This document shows, piece after piece, positions 1-6,004 of a DNA stretch of 6,004 bases. Position numbers and translations under genes: made by a program. Source of the DNA: an uncultured Dyadobacter sp. GTDB lineage: Bacteria > Bacteroidota > Bacteroidia > Cytophagales > Spirosomataceae. The notes beneath the pieces are model-generated. The model searched no databases. It was given only the letters and a program-made list of their open reading frames with translations, and was not told where the DNA came from. Location: the NCBI GenBank assembly GCA_937880795.1, contig CALGRQ010000470.1, positions 1-6,004 on the forward strand. Direction: 5' to 3'. Position 1 is the stretch's first letter; every line of letters starts with the position of its first letter.

Positions 1-425
1 GAGACAATGTATCCATTGGGAGGAATGTCTCCATCATCTGCACGGGTGTAATTGCCCACGTAGGCGAAGGAATCACAATTGGACATGGTGTTGGCATTAA
101 CGATAACGTATACCTGGGTGCACAGGGACATATCTCTATCGGCGACAACGTCATCATTGGTCCGGGCGCCAGAATTTTCTCGGAAAATCATGTTTTCTCC
201 GATACAACTGTTCCCATCAAAGCACAAGGAGTTACCCGGAAAGGGGTTAAAATAGGCCACGACTGCTGGATTGGATCTGGTGCAGTCATTCTCGATGGGG
301 TTGAAATCGGGAGCGGGTGCGTTATAGCGGCCAGCTCGGTTGTAACCAAATCATTCCCTACTAACTCGGTAATTGGAGGTGTACCAGCCAAACTTATCAA
401 AAATAGAGACCATGAAAAAATTTAA
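1..425 (+). CDS. Hexapeptide-repeat (left-handed beta-helix) acyltransferase, 3' part only
   Basis: The 5' end lies outside the window. The open frame starts at its first complete codon at position 3 and gives 140 residues before a TAA stop. The protein is built of hexapeptide repeats of the [LIV]-G-x-x-x-x type (for example SIGRNV, TIGHGV, SIGDNV, KIGHDC, WIGSGA, EIGSGC), which fold as a left-handed beta-helix. The segment around SENHVFSD carries a His (fragment residue 63) at the place where WbbJ/WcaF/maltose-acetyltransferase-like enzymes have their catalytic His. The end, VIGGVPAKLIKNRD, is the typical C-terminal signature of these sugar O-acetyltransferases. By family it would transfer an acetyl or similar acyl group from acyl-CoA to a sugar hydroxyl in the cytoplasm. 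The exact substrate cannot be told. It overlaps the next gene by 14 nt, suggesting co-transcription and translational coupling. A serine acetyltransferase or amino-sugar N-acetyltransferase is less likely but not excluded on a fragment. Confidence 0.9.
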   Translation, partial: DNVSIGRNVSIICTGVIAHVGEGITIGHGVGINDNVYLGAQGHISIGDNVIIGPGARIFSENHVFSDTTVPIKAQGVTRKGVKIGHDCWIGSGAVILDGVEIGSGCVIAASSVVTKSFPTNSVIGGVPAKLIKNRDHEKI

Positions 426-1479
426 AATAGCAATCATAGGAACACGCGGTATACCTAATTTCTATGGCGGCTTTGAGCAGTTTGCAGAATATTTGGCAAA
501 AGGGCTTGTAGAACGCGGACATGATATTACGGTATATAATTCACACTTGCATCCTTATCAAGAAACCGAATGGAATGGAGTGAAATTGGTACATTGCCAG
601 GATCCCGAAGATAAATGGGGTACCGCCGGACAGTTTATATATGACTTAAATTGCATCCTGGACACCCGTAAAAAAGACTTTGACATCATTTTGCAACTGG
701 GGTACACCAGCAGTACTATTTGGGGATGGTTACTTCCACGTAAAAGATCAATTGTGACCACCAATATGGATGGACTGGAATGGTCACGCTCTAAATACTC
801 CAAGCCAGTTCAATGGTTTCTGAAACAGGCCGAATATCTTGCCACAGTTTTTAGTGACTACTGGATTGCCGATTCTTTGGGAATACAGGACTATTTGACG
901 AAAAAATATAATATTCCATCTACGTATATCCCGTATGGTGCGTTCCCATTTATCACACCCGACCAGGGCGACCTCAAAGCCTATGACGTTCAACCATTTG
1001 GATACAACATGCTTGTGGCTCGGTTTGAACCTGAGAATAATATCGATACTATTCTCGCCGGAGCAGCAGCGGCCATTCAAAAATCTCCGTTTCTGGTCAT
1101 TGGTAAACACAACACCACCTATGGTGAATATCTGAAAGAGAAGTATAAAGGACATCCTCACATCCGGTTTGTCGGTGGCGTCTATGACATCAATATACTT
1201 AACAATTTGCGTTACTACTGCAACCTGTATTTTCATGGACACTCAGTGGGAGGAACGAATCCGTCATTACTGGAAGCTATGGCCTCGCAGGCACTCATTT
1301 GTGCCAACAGAAACCTTTTTAACAGCACCATTTTAGAAAAAGACGCTTTCTACTTCTCTAATATCTCAGAAGTAAGCCACTATATCGATACGGTAAAACT
1401 TGAAAAAATCTATGAATGGAATACCATTATAGATCAATACGAAACCCATTTTAGAACCATTTACTCAGCCAAAAAATGA
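412..1479 (+). CDS. DUF1972-type glycosyltransferase (GT4-like, possible rhamnosyltransferase)
   Basis: This encodes a 355-residue cytoplasmic GT-B glycosyltransferase. The N-terminus, MKKFKIAIIGTRGIPNFYGGFEQF, is the hallmark of the DUF1972 domain (glycine-rich GTRGIPxxYGGFE loop at residues 10-22), found in capsule and EPS glycosyltransferases including streptococcal rhamnosyltransferases. NMDGLEW (118-124) is a further family motif. The C-terminal half has the GT4-like donor-binding region: FEPENN at 205-210 and HGHSVGGTNPSLLEAMA at 275-291, containing the conserved Glu. The open frame extends upstream to a TTG at 373, but I chose the ATG at 412 because homology begins with MKKFKIAIIG and the extra 13 residues lie inside the acyltransferase gene. 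No clear Shine-Dalgarno sequence precedes it. It overlaps rfbC by 4 nt (ATGA). The adjacent dTDP-rhamnose genes make L-rhamnose a reasonable donor, but donor, acceptor and linkage are inferred, not shown. Confidence 0.9.
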   Translation: MKKFKIAIIGTRGIPNFYGGFEQFAEYLAKGLVERGHDITVYNSHLHPYQETEWNGVKLVHCQDPEDKWGTAGQFIYDLNCILDTRKKDFDIILQLGYTSSTIWGWLLPRKRSIVTTNMDGLEWSRSKYSKPVQWFLKQAEYLATVFSDYWIADSLGIQDYLTKKYNIPSTYIPYGAFPFITPDQGDLKAYDVQPFGYNMLVARFEPENNIDTILAGAAAAIQKSPFLVIGKHNTTYGEYLKEKYKGHPHIRFVGGVYDINILNNLRYYCNLYFHGHSVGGTNPSLLEAMASQALICANRNLFNSTILEKDAFYFSNISEVSHYIDTVKLEKIYEWNTIIDQYETHFRTIYSAKK

Positions 1480-2033
1480 AATTCGAAACAACAACCCTAT
1501 CGGATGTTTTTCTGATTAGGCCAGCTGTCTTTCATGATGATAGAGGTCACTTTTTTGAATCATTCAACGCCTCTGCCTGGCAAAAGCAAGGGTTGCCATA
1601 TTCATTTGTCCAGGATAATCAATCCTACTCACATCAGGGCGTGGTTCGTGGGTTACATTTCCAAACCGGGATACATGCTCAGGGAAAGCTGGTACGTGTG
1701 ATACAAGGGCGTGTGCTTGATATAGCACTTGATCTCCGGGCCGATTCTGCTACTTTTGGAAGATATGAGCTTTTTGATCTAGACGCCAAAAATGGGCATA
1801 TGGTTTATATTCCGGAAGGATTTGCGCATGGATTTGTGGCTTTGGAAAACAGCATTTTTCATTACAAATGCACCAATGGCTATTGTAAAGAAGCCGAAGC
1901 CGGTATACACTGGAACGATCCCGCACTACAAATTCCATGGGGTATACAAAACCCCATAGTGTCCGAAAAAGATCAGATCCTACCCACATTACAGCAGTAC
2001 TTAGAAAACACCCAGGATAAAATACTGATATAA
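1476..2033 (+). CDS. rfbC: dTDP-4-dehydrorhamnose 3,5-epimerase
   Basis: This encodes RfbC/RmlC, 185 residues, the usual family length. It epimerises C3 and C5 of dTDP-4-dehydro-6-deoxy-D-glucose to give dTDP-4-dehydro-L-rhamnose, the third step of dTDP-L-rhamnose synthesis in the cytoplasm. Visible signatures are FHDDRGHFFESF (residues 19-30), FVQDNQSYSHQGVVRGLHFQ (44-63) with the catalytic His at 61, the conserved Lys71 in GKLVRV, the cupin strand VLDIALDLR (80-88), the VYIPEGFAHGF segment (110-120), Tyr130 in FHYKCT as the likely general acid, and SEKD (163-166), whose Asp probably pairs with the catalytic His. No key residue is missing. Its ATG overlaps the TGA of the glycosyltransferase gene as ATGA, so the two are probably translationally coupled. 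The sole nearby partner missing from the pathway is the RfbD reductase. Confidence 0.96.
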   Translation: MKFETTTLSDVFLIRPAVFHDDRGHFFESFNASAWQKQGLPYSFVQDNQSYSHQGVVRGLHFQTGIHAQGKLVRVIQGRVLDIALDLRADSATFGRYELFDLDAKNGHMVYIPEGFAHGFVALENSIFHYKCTNGYCKEAEAGIHWNDPALQIPWGIQNPIVSEKDQILPTLQQYLENTQDKILI

Positions 2034-2071
2034 GCAAATCATATAAACACATTTTTCTCAACGTTTCTATC

Positions 2072-3139
2072 ATGAAAAAAATACTTATCACAGGGGGCGC
2101 AGGATTTATTGGCTCCCATGTCGTTCGCAGGTTCACCACCCAATATCCAACATACCAAATCTATAACCTGGATGCCCTTACCTATGCAGGTAATTTGGAA
2201 AACCTCAGCGATATAGACGCTCTTCCCAATTATCATTTTGTTAAAGGAGACATTACAGACGCTGCTTTTATAGATGAATTATTTCAGTTGCACGATTTTA
2301 CCGGAGTAATACATCTTGCCGCTGAATCTCACGTGGATCGATCCATTTCAGACCCGCTTTCATTTGTGATGACCAATGTGGTAGGTACGGCAAACCTTTT
2401 AAACGCTGCCAGAAAAGCCTGGAAGGATGAACTGGGTAAACCGGATCGTACAAGATTGTTTTATCATGTATCCACAGATGAAGTATATGGTGAGCTTCAC
2501 GATCCAAATGAGTTTTTCCTCGAAACAACAAAATATGATCCCCGTTCACCGTATTCTGCTTCGAAAGCATCGTCGGATCACTTCGTGAGAGCTTATCATG
2601 CAACTTACAAGCTACCGGTTGTCATTTCCAACTGTTCCAACAATTACGGTCCCAATCATTTCCCGGAAAAACTGATTCCGTTGATGATTCATAACATCAT
2701 CCAAAACAAACCTTTACCCGTATACGGAAAGGGAGAAAATGTGCGAGACTGGTTGTATGTAGAGGACCACGCACGTGCAATCGATGTTATTTTCCACAAA
2801 GGAATGGTAGGAGAAACCTATAATATTGGCGGACACAACGAATGGAAAAATCTGGATTTGGTTTTATTACTCTGTAAAACGATGGACGAAAAACTAGGTC
2901 GTGAAGCAGGTACATCCGAGAAATTGATCACCTATGTTACCGACCGGGCCGGACATGACCTGCGCTATGCGATTGATGCAACCAAACTTAAAAATGAGCT
3001 TGCCTGGGAACCTTCCCTACAATTTGCCGAGGGGTTGGAGCGTACCGTAGACTGGTATCTAAACAATACAGCATGGCTGGAAAACGTAACCTCTGGTACT
3101 TATCAGAAATACTATGAGGGCATGTATGCCATCAGATAA
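2072..3139 (+). CDS. rfbB: dTDP-glucose 4,6-dehydratase
   Basis: This encodes RfbB/RmlB, 355 residues, a full-length extended short-chain dehydrogenase. It uses bound NAD+ to convert dTDP-D-glucose to dTDP-4-dehydro-6-deoxy-D-glucose, the second step of dTDP-rhamnose synthesis. The Rossmann motif GGAGFIG is at residues 8-14, HLAAESHVDRS at 81-91, the catalytic STDEVYG at 134-140 (Thr135, Asp136, Glu137), and the YxxxK pair is Tyr161/Lys165 in YSASK. SNNYGPNHFPEKL (189-201) and RDWLYVEDH (225-233) are the substrate-binding signatures that set dTDP-glucose dehydratases apart from UDP-galactose epimerases. It starts 38 nt after rfbC with no recognisable Shine-Dalgarno sequence, as is common in Bacteroidota. 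The ATG is fixed by homology because the Rossmann strand follows directly. The gene looks intact. Confidence 0.97.
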   Translation: MKKILITGGAGFIGSHVVRRFTTQYPTYQIYNLDALTYAGNLENLSDIDALPNYHFVKGDITDAAFIDELFQLHDFTGVIHLAAESHVDRSISDPLSFVMTNVVGTANLLNAARKAWKDELGKPDRTRLFYHVSTDEVYGELHDPNEFFLETTKYDPRSPYSASKASSDHFVRAYHATYKLPVVISNCSNNYGPNHFPEKLIPLMIHNIIQNKPLPVYGKGENVRDWLYVEDHARAIDVIFHKGMVGETYNIGGHNEWKNLDLVLLLCKTMDEKLGREAGTSEKLITYVTDRAGHDLRYAIDATKLKNELAWEPSLQFAEGLERTVDWYLNNTAWLENVTSGTYQKYYEGMYAIR

Positions 3140-3250
3140 CTGTTTTTAACGCATAAAAATTAACCGCAGACCTATGTCTGTCAACTGTTCAATTCTTAAA
3201 ATTTCAACAGAAGCCAACAGCCAATCTCGCTGAAAGCCCATAAGCTAAAC

Positions 3251-4117
3251 ATGAAAGGAATCATTCTTGCCGGCGGATCCGGCACACGCCTTCACCCCCT
3301 CACCCTTGCTGTTAGCAAGCAACTTATGCCTGTATACGATAAGCCAATGATATATTATCCTTTGTCTATTCTCATGCTGGCCGGCATTCATGAAATACTT
3401 ATTATTTCGACCCCGCACGACCTACCCCATTTCGAGAAACTACTCGGTGATGGCAGCAGATTGGGATGCAAGTTTAGTTACGCAGTTCAACCAAGTCCGG
3501 ACGGACTGGCCCAGGCGTTTATTATCGGGGAGGAATTCATTGGAAAAGATAAAGTTGCATTGGTTTTAGGTGATAATATATTCTATGGCTCTGGTTTATC
3601 AAAGCTGTTACAAGCCAACAACGACCCCGACGGTGGCGTTATATATGCCTATCAAGTGCACGACCCTGAACGTTACGGTGTTGTTGACTTTGACCCCGAT
3701 TTCAATGCTTTATCCATCGAAGAAAAACCCGTCAACCCAAAGTCTAACTATGCAGTACCTGGGCTATATTTTTATGACAATGATGTGGTTGAAATCGCTA
3801 AAAATGTAAAACCATCTCCTCGTGGCGAAATTGAGATTACAGATGTAAACAAGAAATACCTTGAATTAGGAAAGCTAAAAGTAGGTGTCCTGGATCGTGG
3901 AACTGCTTGGCTCGATACAGGTACTTTCGAATCGCTGATGCAAGCAGGTCAGTTCGTACAAGTTATAGAAGACCGTCAAGGGCTGAAAATAGGCTGTATT
4001 GAAGAGGTAGCTTACCGCATGGGCTTTATCGACAAAAAACAATTGGGTGAAATAGCCAAACCGCTGGTTAAAAGCGGATATGGTGCTTATCTACTTAAGC
4101 TCCTCAATGAAAAGTAG
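3251..4117 (+). CDS. rfbA: Glucose-1-phosphate thymidylyltransferase
   Basis: This encodes RfbA/RmlA, 288 residues, the normal length for this short type. It joins glucose-1-phosphate and dTTP to form dTDP-glucose and pyrophosphate, the first and usually feedback-controlled step of dTDP-rhamnose synthesis. The nucleotide-binding loop GGSGTRLHPLT is at residues 8-18, with Lys23 in SKQLMPVYDKPMIYYPLS. The base- and sugar-binding part is QPSPDGLAQAF (80-90). LGDNIFYG (106-113) carries metal-binding Asp108, EEKP is at 157-160 followed by SNYAVPGLYFYD, and RGTAWLDTGT (216-225) carries the second metal-binding Asp222. The gene lies 111 nt after rfbB. That gap has only weak short inverted repeats and no clear promoter, so co-transcription with rfbB is likely but unproven. 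The start is preceded by AT-rich sequence without a Shine-Dalgarno motif. No abnormality is seen. Confidence 0.97.
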   Translation: MKGIILAGGSGTRLHPLTLAVSKQLMPVYDKPMIYYPLSILMLAGIHEILIISTPHDLPHFEKLLGDGSRLGCKFSYAVQPSPDGLAQAFIIGEEFIGKDKVALVLGDNIFYGSGLSKLLQANNDPDGGVIYAYQVHDPERYGVVDFDPDFNALSIEEKPVNPKSNYAVPGLYFYDNDVVEIAKNVKPSPRGEIEITDVNKKYLELGKLKVGVLDRGTAWLDTGTFESLMQAGQFVQVIEDRQGLKIGCIEEVAYRMGFIDKKQLGEIAKPLVKSGYGAYLLKLLNEK

Positions 4118-4202
4118 CAGGTACTATCCAAAGTATGAAATTGTTGGTTTAGGTTCATGCATGCATAACCACAAGACATTTCTAAAATTGGGGGCCCATC
4201 AC

Positions 4203-4221
4203 TTCTGGTAATATACCAGAA
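4203..4221. repeat. Short perfect inverted repeat (8-bp arms, 3-nt loop)
   Basis: The sequence TTCTGGTA-ATA-TACCAGAA is a perfect hairpin 86 nt after the rfbA stop. It could be a weak transcript-end structure or a protein-binding site. No T-run follows it, so it is not a standard intrinsic terminator. A near copy of its core, CTGGTATATCCCAGAAA, occurs downstream of the transferase at 5876-5892, differing by one gap and one substitution. Confidence 0.6.
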
Positions 4222-4297
4222 ATAAATATGATTTTTTCCAACAAAACAGAGTTTAAGATCCTTAATATCAATCAATTAGATTAAATATCCGTTTTTC

Positions 4298-4331
4298 TTG
4301 TAGTTTATTTTAAATATTTTTTGTATAATTG
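4298..4331 (+). promoter_or_regulatory. Possible Bacteroidota-type promoter for the sugar transferase gene
   Basis: TATAATTG at 4324-4331 matches the Bacteroidota -7 consensus TAnnTTTG at five of six fixed positions. A TTG lies at 4298-4300, 23 nt upstream, at the loose end of the spacing known for this promoter type. Transcription would begin near 4338-4340 and leave a leader of about 140 nt. The region is so AT-rich that a chance match is quite possible. The -7 element coincides with the left end of the long inverted repeat, which would suit an operator. Confidence 0.3.
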
Positions 4332-4359
4332 TTGTAGAAATCTTTCTACAACAATTATA
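4324..4359. repeat. Perfect 17-bp inverted repeat with 2-nt centre
   Basis: The left arm TATAATTGTTGTAGAAA (4324-4340) and right arm TTTCTACAACAATTATA (4343-4359) are exact reverse complements separated by TC. As RNA, the stem would be about 16 bp with a 4-nt loop. It is not a typical intrinsic terminator: the T-run lies before rather than after the stem on the + strand, the stem has few G/C pairs, and the minus strand also lacks a T-run after it. A regulator-binding operator, a leader hairpin or an AT-rich processing site are possible roles. Confidence 0.75.
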
Positions 4360-4478
4360 AATAACTATTACATTAAAGTAGTTGTAATTAACCTTTAAAC
4401 CTAAACCATATATAGCCCGACAAACACTACGCATACCCCAACTTAGGACTTAATTTACTCAACGTTATTTTAAATTTT

Positions 4479-5648
4479 ATGAAGCACCGCCTATCTGGAG
4501 TTCTCCCGAAGGTACATCTATGGGCCGACGTCGGCCTGTTGAATGCATCCTTTTTGTTCGCCTACCTGGTACGTTTTGATGCGCTGTCTAACATGACGGA
4601 CAACAGGTATTTCAATTTGCTTCTGGTCAGCAATTTACTCTGGCTACTTTGTACGTACTTACTGAAAACGTACCGCTTCGACCGCTTTTCTTACAGCAAC
4701 AACCGCCAGACGCTGAACGTATTGAAGGCTGCTGTAATTCATGGTGGAATGGTCCTTGCCTATATGTATTTTACACAGCAAGGTGAAGATTACTCACGTC
4801 AGCAATTTGCATACTCCTACACTTTCTTTGCTATTTCCACGGTGGTTGCGAGGTTATTTATGCTGCACCTCATTCAACAATATCGCCAGGCAGGATACAA
4901 TTCCAAAACCTATGCGGTAATTGGTAAAGGAGACTTGGCGGGAATGATCGACGGGTTTTACAGTAGCCGAAAGGAACTTGGCTTTAAAAAATGTGGTGTA
5001 TTTGAAATTAGAAAACACACCAACGAACAAGAACGTTTGGAGCAATTTCTGGAAGAGTCAGAACCTGACTATATCTATTGCTGCCTCTCCGATATGGATG
5101 ACAAACTGGTAAAATCTGTCATACACGTTGCACAACGTCAAAAAACGCAGGTGAGGCTGGTCCCGGATTTCAGAGGATTCATGTCTAACTACGCCAGTAT
5201 CGAGTATCACGATATGTATCCCGTTATTCAAGTTAATACCAAACCTTTTTCCAATGTAGAAGAAGCAACGATAAAACGGGTTTTTGACCTTGCTTTTTCC
5301 TGCACCGTAATGGTATTGGGAGCGCCACTGTTTTTAATGCTTATCCTACTGGTGCGAATTTCTTCCAAAGGCCCGGTCTTCTTTTTACAGGAACGCTCTG
5401 GCCGTTGGGGAAAAATTTTCAAGGTGATTAAGTTTCGTACCATGTATGCCGATTCTGAAAAGTTTGGTATGCAGCACTCTCAGGGAGATCATGACCCACG
5501 GATCACACCGATTGGCCGGATACTGCGTCGTACACGTCTGGATGAGCTTCCTCAATTTTACAATGTATTTGTTGGAGATATGTCCATTGTTGGGCCAAGA
5601 CCGCTCTATAAATATGATGTGGATATGCTCATGGCCGAAGCCGCATGA
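4479..5648 (+). CDS. Polyprenyl-phosphate sugar-1-phosphate transferase (WcaJ-like), frameshifted near its C-terminus
   Basis: The first 389 residues are an initiating sugar transferase of the bacterial sugar transferase family (PF02397), which transfers a sugar-1-phosphate from a nucleotide sugar to undecaprenyl phosphate at the inner membrane. About four hydrophobic segments (near residues 15-32, 45-62, 83-98 and 108-130) precede a Rossmann-like CoA_binding_3-type region (about 143-230, starting TYAVIGKGDLAG). A further membrane segment (271-293) leads into the catalytic domain: KGPVFFLQERSGRWGK (297-312), FKVIKFRTMYADSE (314-327), DPRITPIGRILRRTRLDELPQF (339-360) with the Asp355-Glu356 pair, and GDMSIVGPRP (366-375). 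The frame then hits TGA after MLMAEAA. The expected C-terminal continuation is present in the +1 frame from about 5641, so the protein as read lacks about 67 residues and is probably inactive unless the shift is a sequencing error or is bypassed. The start has no Shine-Dalgarno motif; the ATG fits the family N-terminus. The sugar is unknown; glucose or galactose is plausible. Confidence 0.9.
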   Translation: MKHRLSGVLPKVHLWADVGLLNASFLFAYLVRFDALSNMTDNRYFNLLLVSNLLWLLCTYLLKTYRFDRFSYSNNRQTLNVLKAAVIHGGMVLAYMYFTQQGEDYSRQQFAYSYTFFAISTVVARLFMLHLIQQYRQAGYNSKTYAVIGKGDLAGMIDGFYSSRKELGFKKCGVFEIRKHTNEQERLEQFLEESEPDYIYCCLSDMDDKLVKSVIHVAQRQKTQVRLVPDFRGFMSNYASIEYHDMYPVIQVNTKPFSNVEEATIKRVFDLAFSCTVMVLGAPLFLMLILLVRISSKGPVFFLQERSGRWGKIFKVIKFRTMYADSEKFGMQHSQGDHDPRITPIGRILRRTRLDELPQFYNVFVGDMSIVGPRPLYKYDVDMLMAEAA

Positions 5649-5844
5649 GTTTAGAAAACTGCTTACGGTAAAGCCAGGTATAACATCCATTGGCCAAATT
5701 AAGGTGGGCTACGCCTCTACCCTGGCCGAAAATGTGGAACGTTTGAAATACGACTTACAATACCTTAGCAAATACAGCATCGTCACGGACGTCTCCCTCA
5801 TCTTTCAAACCATACAGGTGATGCTGTTGGGAAGAGGGCGCTGA
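5649..5844 (+). pseudogene. Displaced C-terminal fragment of the sugar transferase
   Basis: Read in the +1 frame relative to the transferase, the sequence from about 5641 gives PHEFRKLLTVKPGITSIGQI followed by KVGYASTLAENVERLKYDLQYLSKYSIVTDV and ends at a TGA at 5842-5844. This is the conserved last part of the same family: the PGIT-x-x-GQ segment that completes the active site, and the final helices. It has no suitable start of its own; the ATG at 5645 is in a third frame and stops after eight codons. Joining it to the upstream part gives about 455 residues, the usual length for this family. The junction GAAGCCGCATGAG can be restored either by removing one base (reading MAEPHEF) or by adding two C (reading MAEAPHEF). 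The downstream residues show no further damage, so the lesion is recent or is an error in the sequence. Confidence 0.85.
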
Positions 5845-5876
5845 GTCGACGGACACCTCATCGTGAATCACCAACC

Positions 5877-5924
5877 TGGTATATCCCAGAAACGAACCTA
5901 CAAGTTTGAATCTGGGGTATACCA
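5877..5924. repeat. Imperfect inverted repeat after the sugar transferase
   Basis: The arms TGGTATATCCCAGA (5877-5890) and TCTGGGGTATACCA (5911-5924) are complementary at 13 of 14 positions, and the odd pair is a G-T wobble in RNA. They are separated by 20 nt. The repeat lies 32 nt after the displaced stop of the transferase, where a transcript end would be expected, but no T-run follows directly. The left arm is part of a near copy of the hairpin at 4203-4221. The rest of 5845-6004 shows no gene on either strand. Confidence 0.55.
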
Positions 5925-6004
5925 AACTAGCTGATACAGATTAAAAGGCCTTTTCAACTTCTTCCTTCTATCCTATTGAATATTCTCCTCACTCTAAAAA
6001 TCCA

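Larger units (their letters stand above)
4118..4478 (+). other. AT-rich intergenic spacer between rfbA and the sugar transferase
   Basis: This 361-nt stretch has no plausible coding frame; the small minus-strand frame reaching into rfbA has no recognisable protein features. It contains a short perfect palindrome (4203-4221), a long perfect inverted repeat (4324-4359), a possible promoter (4298-4331) and a markedly AT-rich section from about 4260 to 4400. It is by far the longest gap between genes in the window, so the transferase gene probably has its own control, separate from the upstream rfb genes. That is inference from layout only. Confidence 0.7.

Noticed and set aside
373..411. TTG-initiated 13-residue N-terminal extension of the glycosyltransferase
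   Set aside because: The family N-terminus starts at MKKFKIAIIG (412), and the extension lies wholly within conserved acyltransferase coding sequence.
784..1242. 152-residue minus-strand open frame
   Set aside because: It lies antisense to the well-supported glycosyltransferase, with no domain-like features; a shadow frame.
1750..2139. 129-residue minus-strand open frame across the rfbC-rfbB junction
   Set aside because: It is antisense to two clear genes and has no recognisable motif.
3167..3180. Small hairpin CAGAC-CTAT-GTCTG in the rfbB-rfbA gap as a terminator or operator
   Set aside because: The stem is only 5 bp, has no T-run after it, and is common by chance.
4157..4166. ATGCATGCAT palindrome after rfbA
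   Set aside because: It is a simple alternating repeat of 10 bp with no supporting context.
5446..5640. Upstream part of the +1 frame as a separate small gene
   Set aside because: Its first 65 residues are an out-of-frame reading of the transferase catalytic domain. Only the part from about 5641 resembles a real protein, and it is the displaced transferase C-terminus.
5943..5954. Palindrome AAAAGGCCTTTT as an intrinsic terminator
   Set aside because: It has no loop, only four G/C pairs and a T-run of just four, so it would not form a stable terminator hairpin. A chance palindrome is as likely.
4118..6004. CRISPR array, tRNA or insertion-sequence remnants in the non-coding stretches
   Set aside because: I saw no regularly spaced repeats, cloverleaf-like sequence, transposase fragment or target-site duplication.

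Overview
The window reads as part of a surface- or exopolysaccharide biosynthesis locus from a member of the Bacteroidota, probably a Cytophagia- or Sphingobacteriia-like environmental bacterium. The lineage is inferred from three things: the style of the RfbB, DUF1972 glycosyltransferase and sugar-transferase proteins; the lack of a purine-rich Shine-Dalgarno sequence before any clear start codon; and the moderate-to-low GC content with very AT-rich spacers. I cannot name a genus from the sequence alone. All recognisable genes lie on the + strand.

Positions 1-425 hold the 3' end of a left-handed beta-helix (hexapeptide-repeat) acyltransferase. It overlaps by 14 nt a DUF1972/GT4-type glycosyltransferase (412-1479), which overlaps by 4 nt (ATGA) the dTDP-4-dehydrorhamnose 3,5-epimerase gene rfbC (1476-2033). 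After 38 nt comes the dTDP-glucose 4,6-dehydratase gene rfbB (2072-3139), then after 111 nt the glucose-1-phosphate thymidylyltransferase gene rfbA (3251-4117). A 361-nt AT-rich spacer follows, with a perfect 17-bp inverted repeat that overlaps a possible promoter. Next is a polyprenyl-phosphate sugar-1-phosphate transferase (WcaJ-like, 4479-5648). Its reading frame breaks just after the GPRP motif, and the missing C-terminus continues in another frame to 5844. The last 160 nt are non-coding and contain an imperfect inverted repeat related to one upstream of the transferase.

Together, RfbA, RfbB and RfbC convert glucose-1-phosphate to dTDP-4-dehydro-L-rhamnose. The final reductase gene, rfbD, is not in this window. 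The membrane transferase would start repeat-unit assembly by loading the first sugar-phosphate onto undecaprenyl phosphate, the glycosyltransferase would add a sugar (possibly rhamnose), and the acyltransferase would decorate a sugar. No flippase, polymerase or export gene is visible here. I see no evidence of a wholly new system. The most notable points are the frameshifted initiating transferase, the missing rfbD, and the palindromes around the transferase gene.
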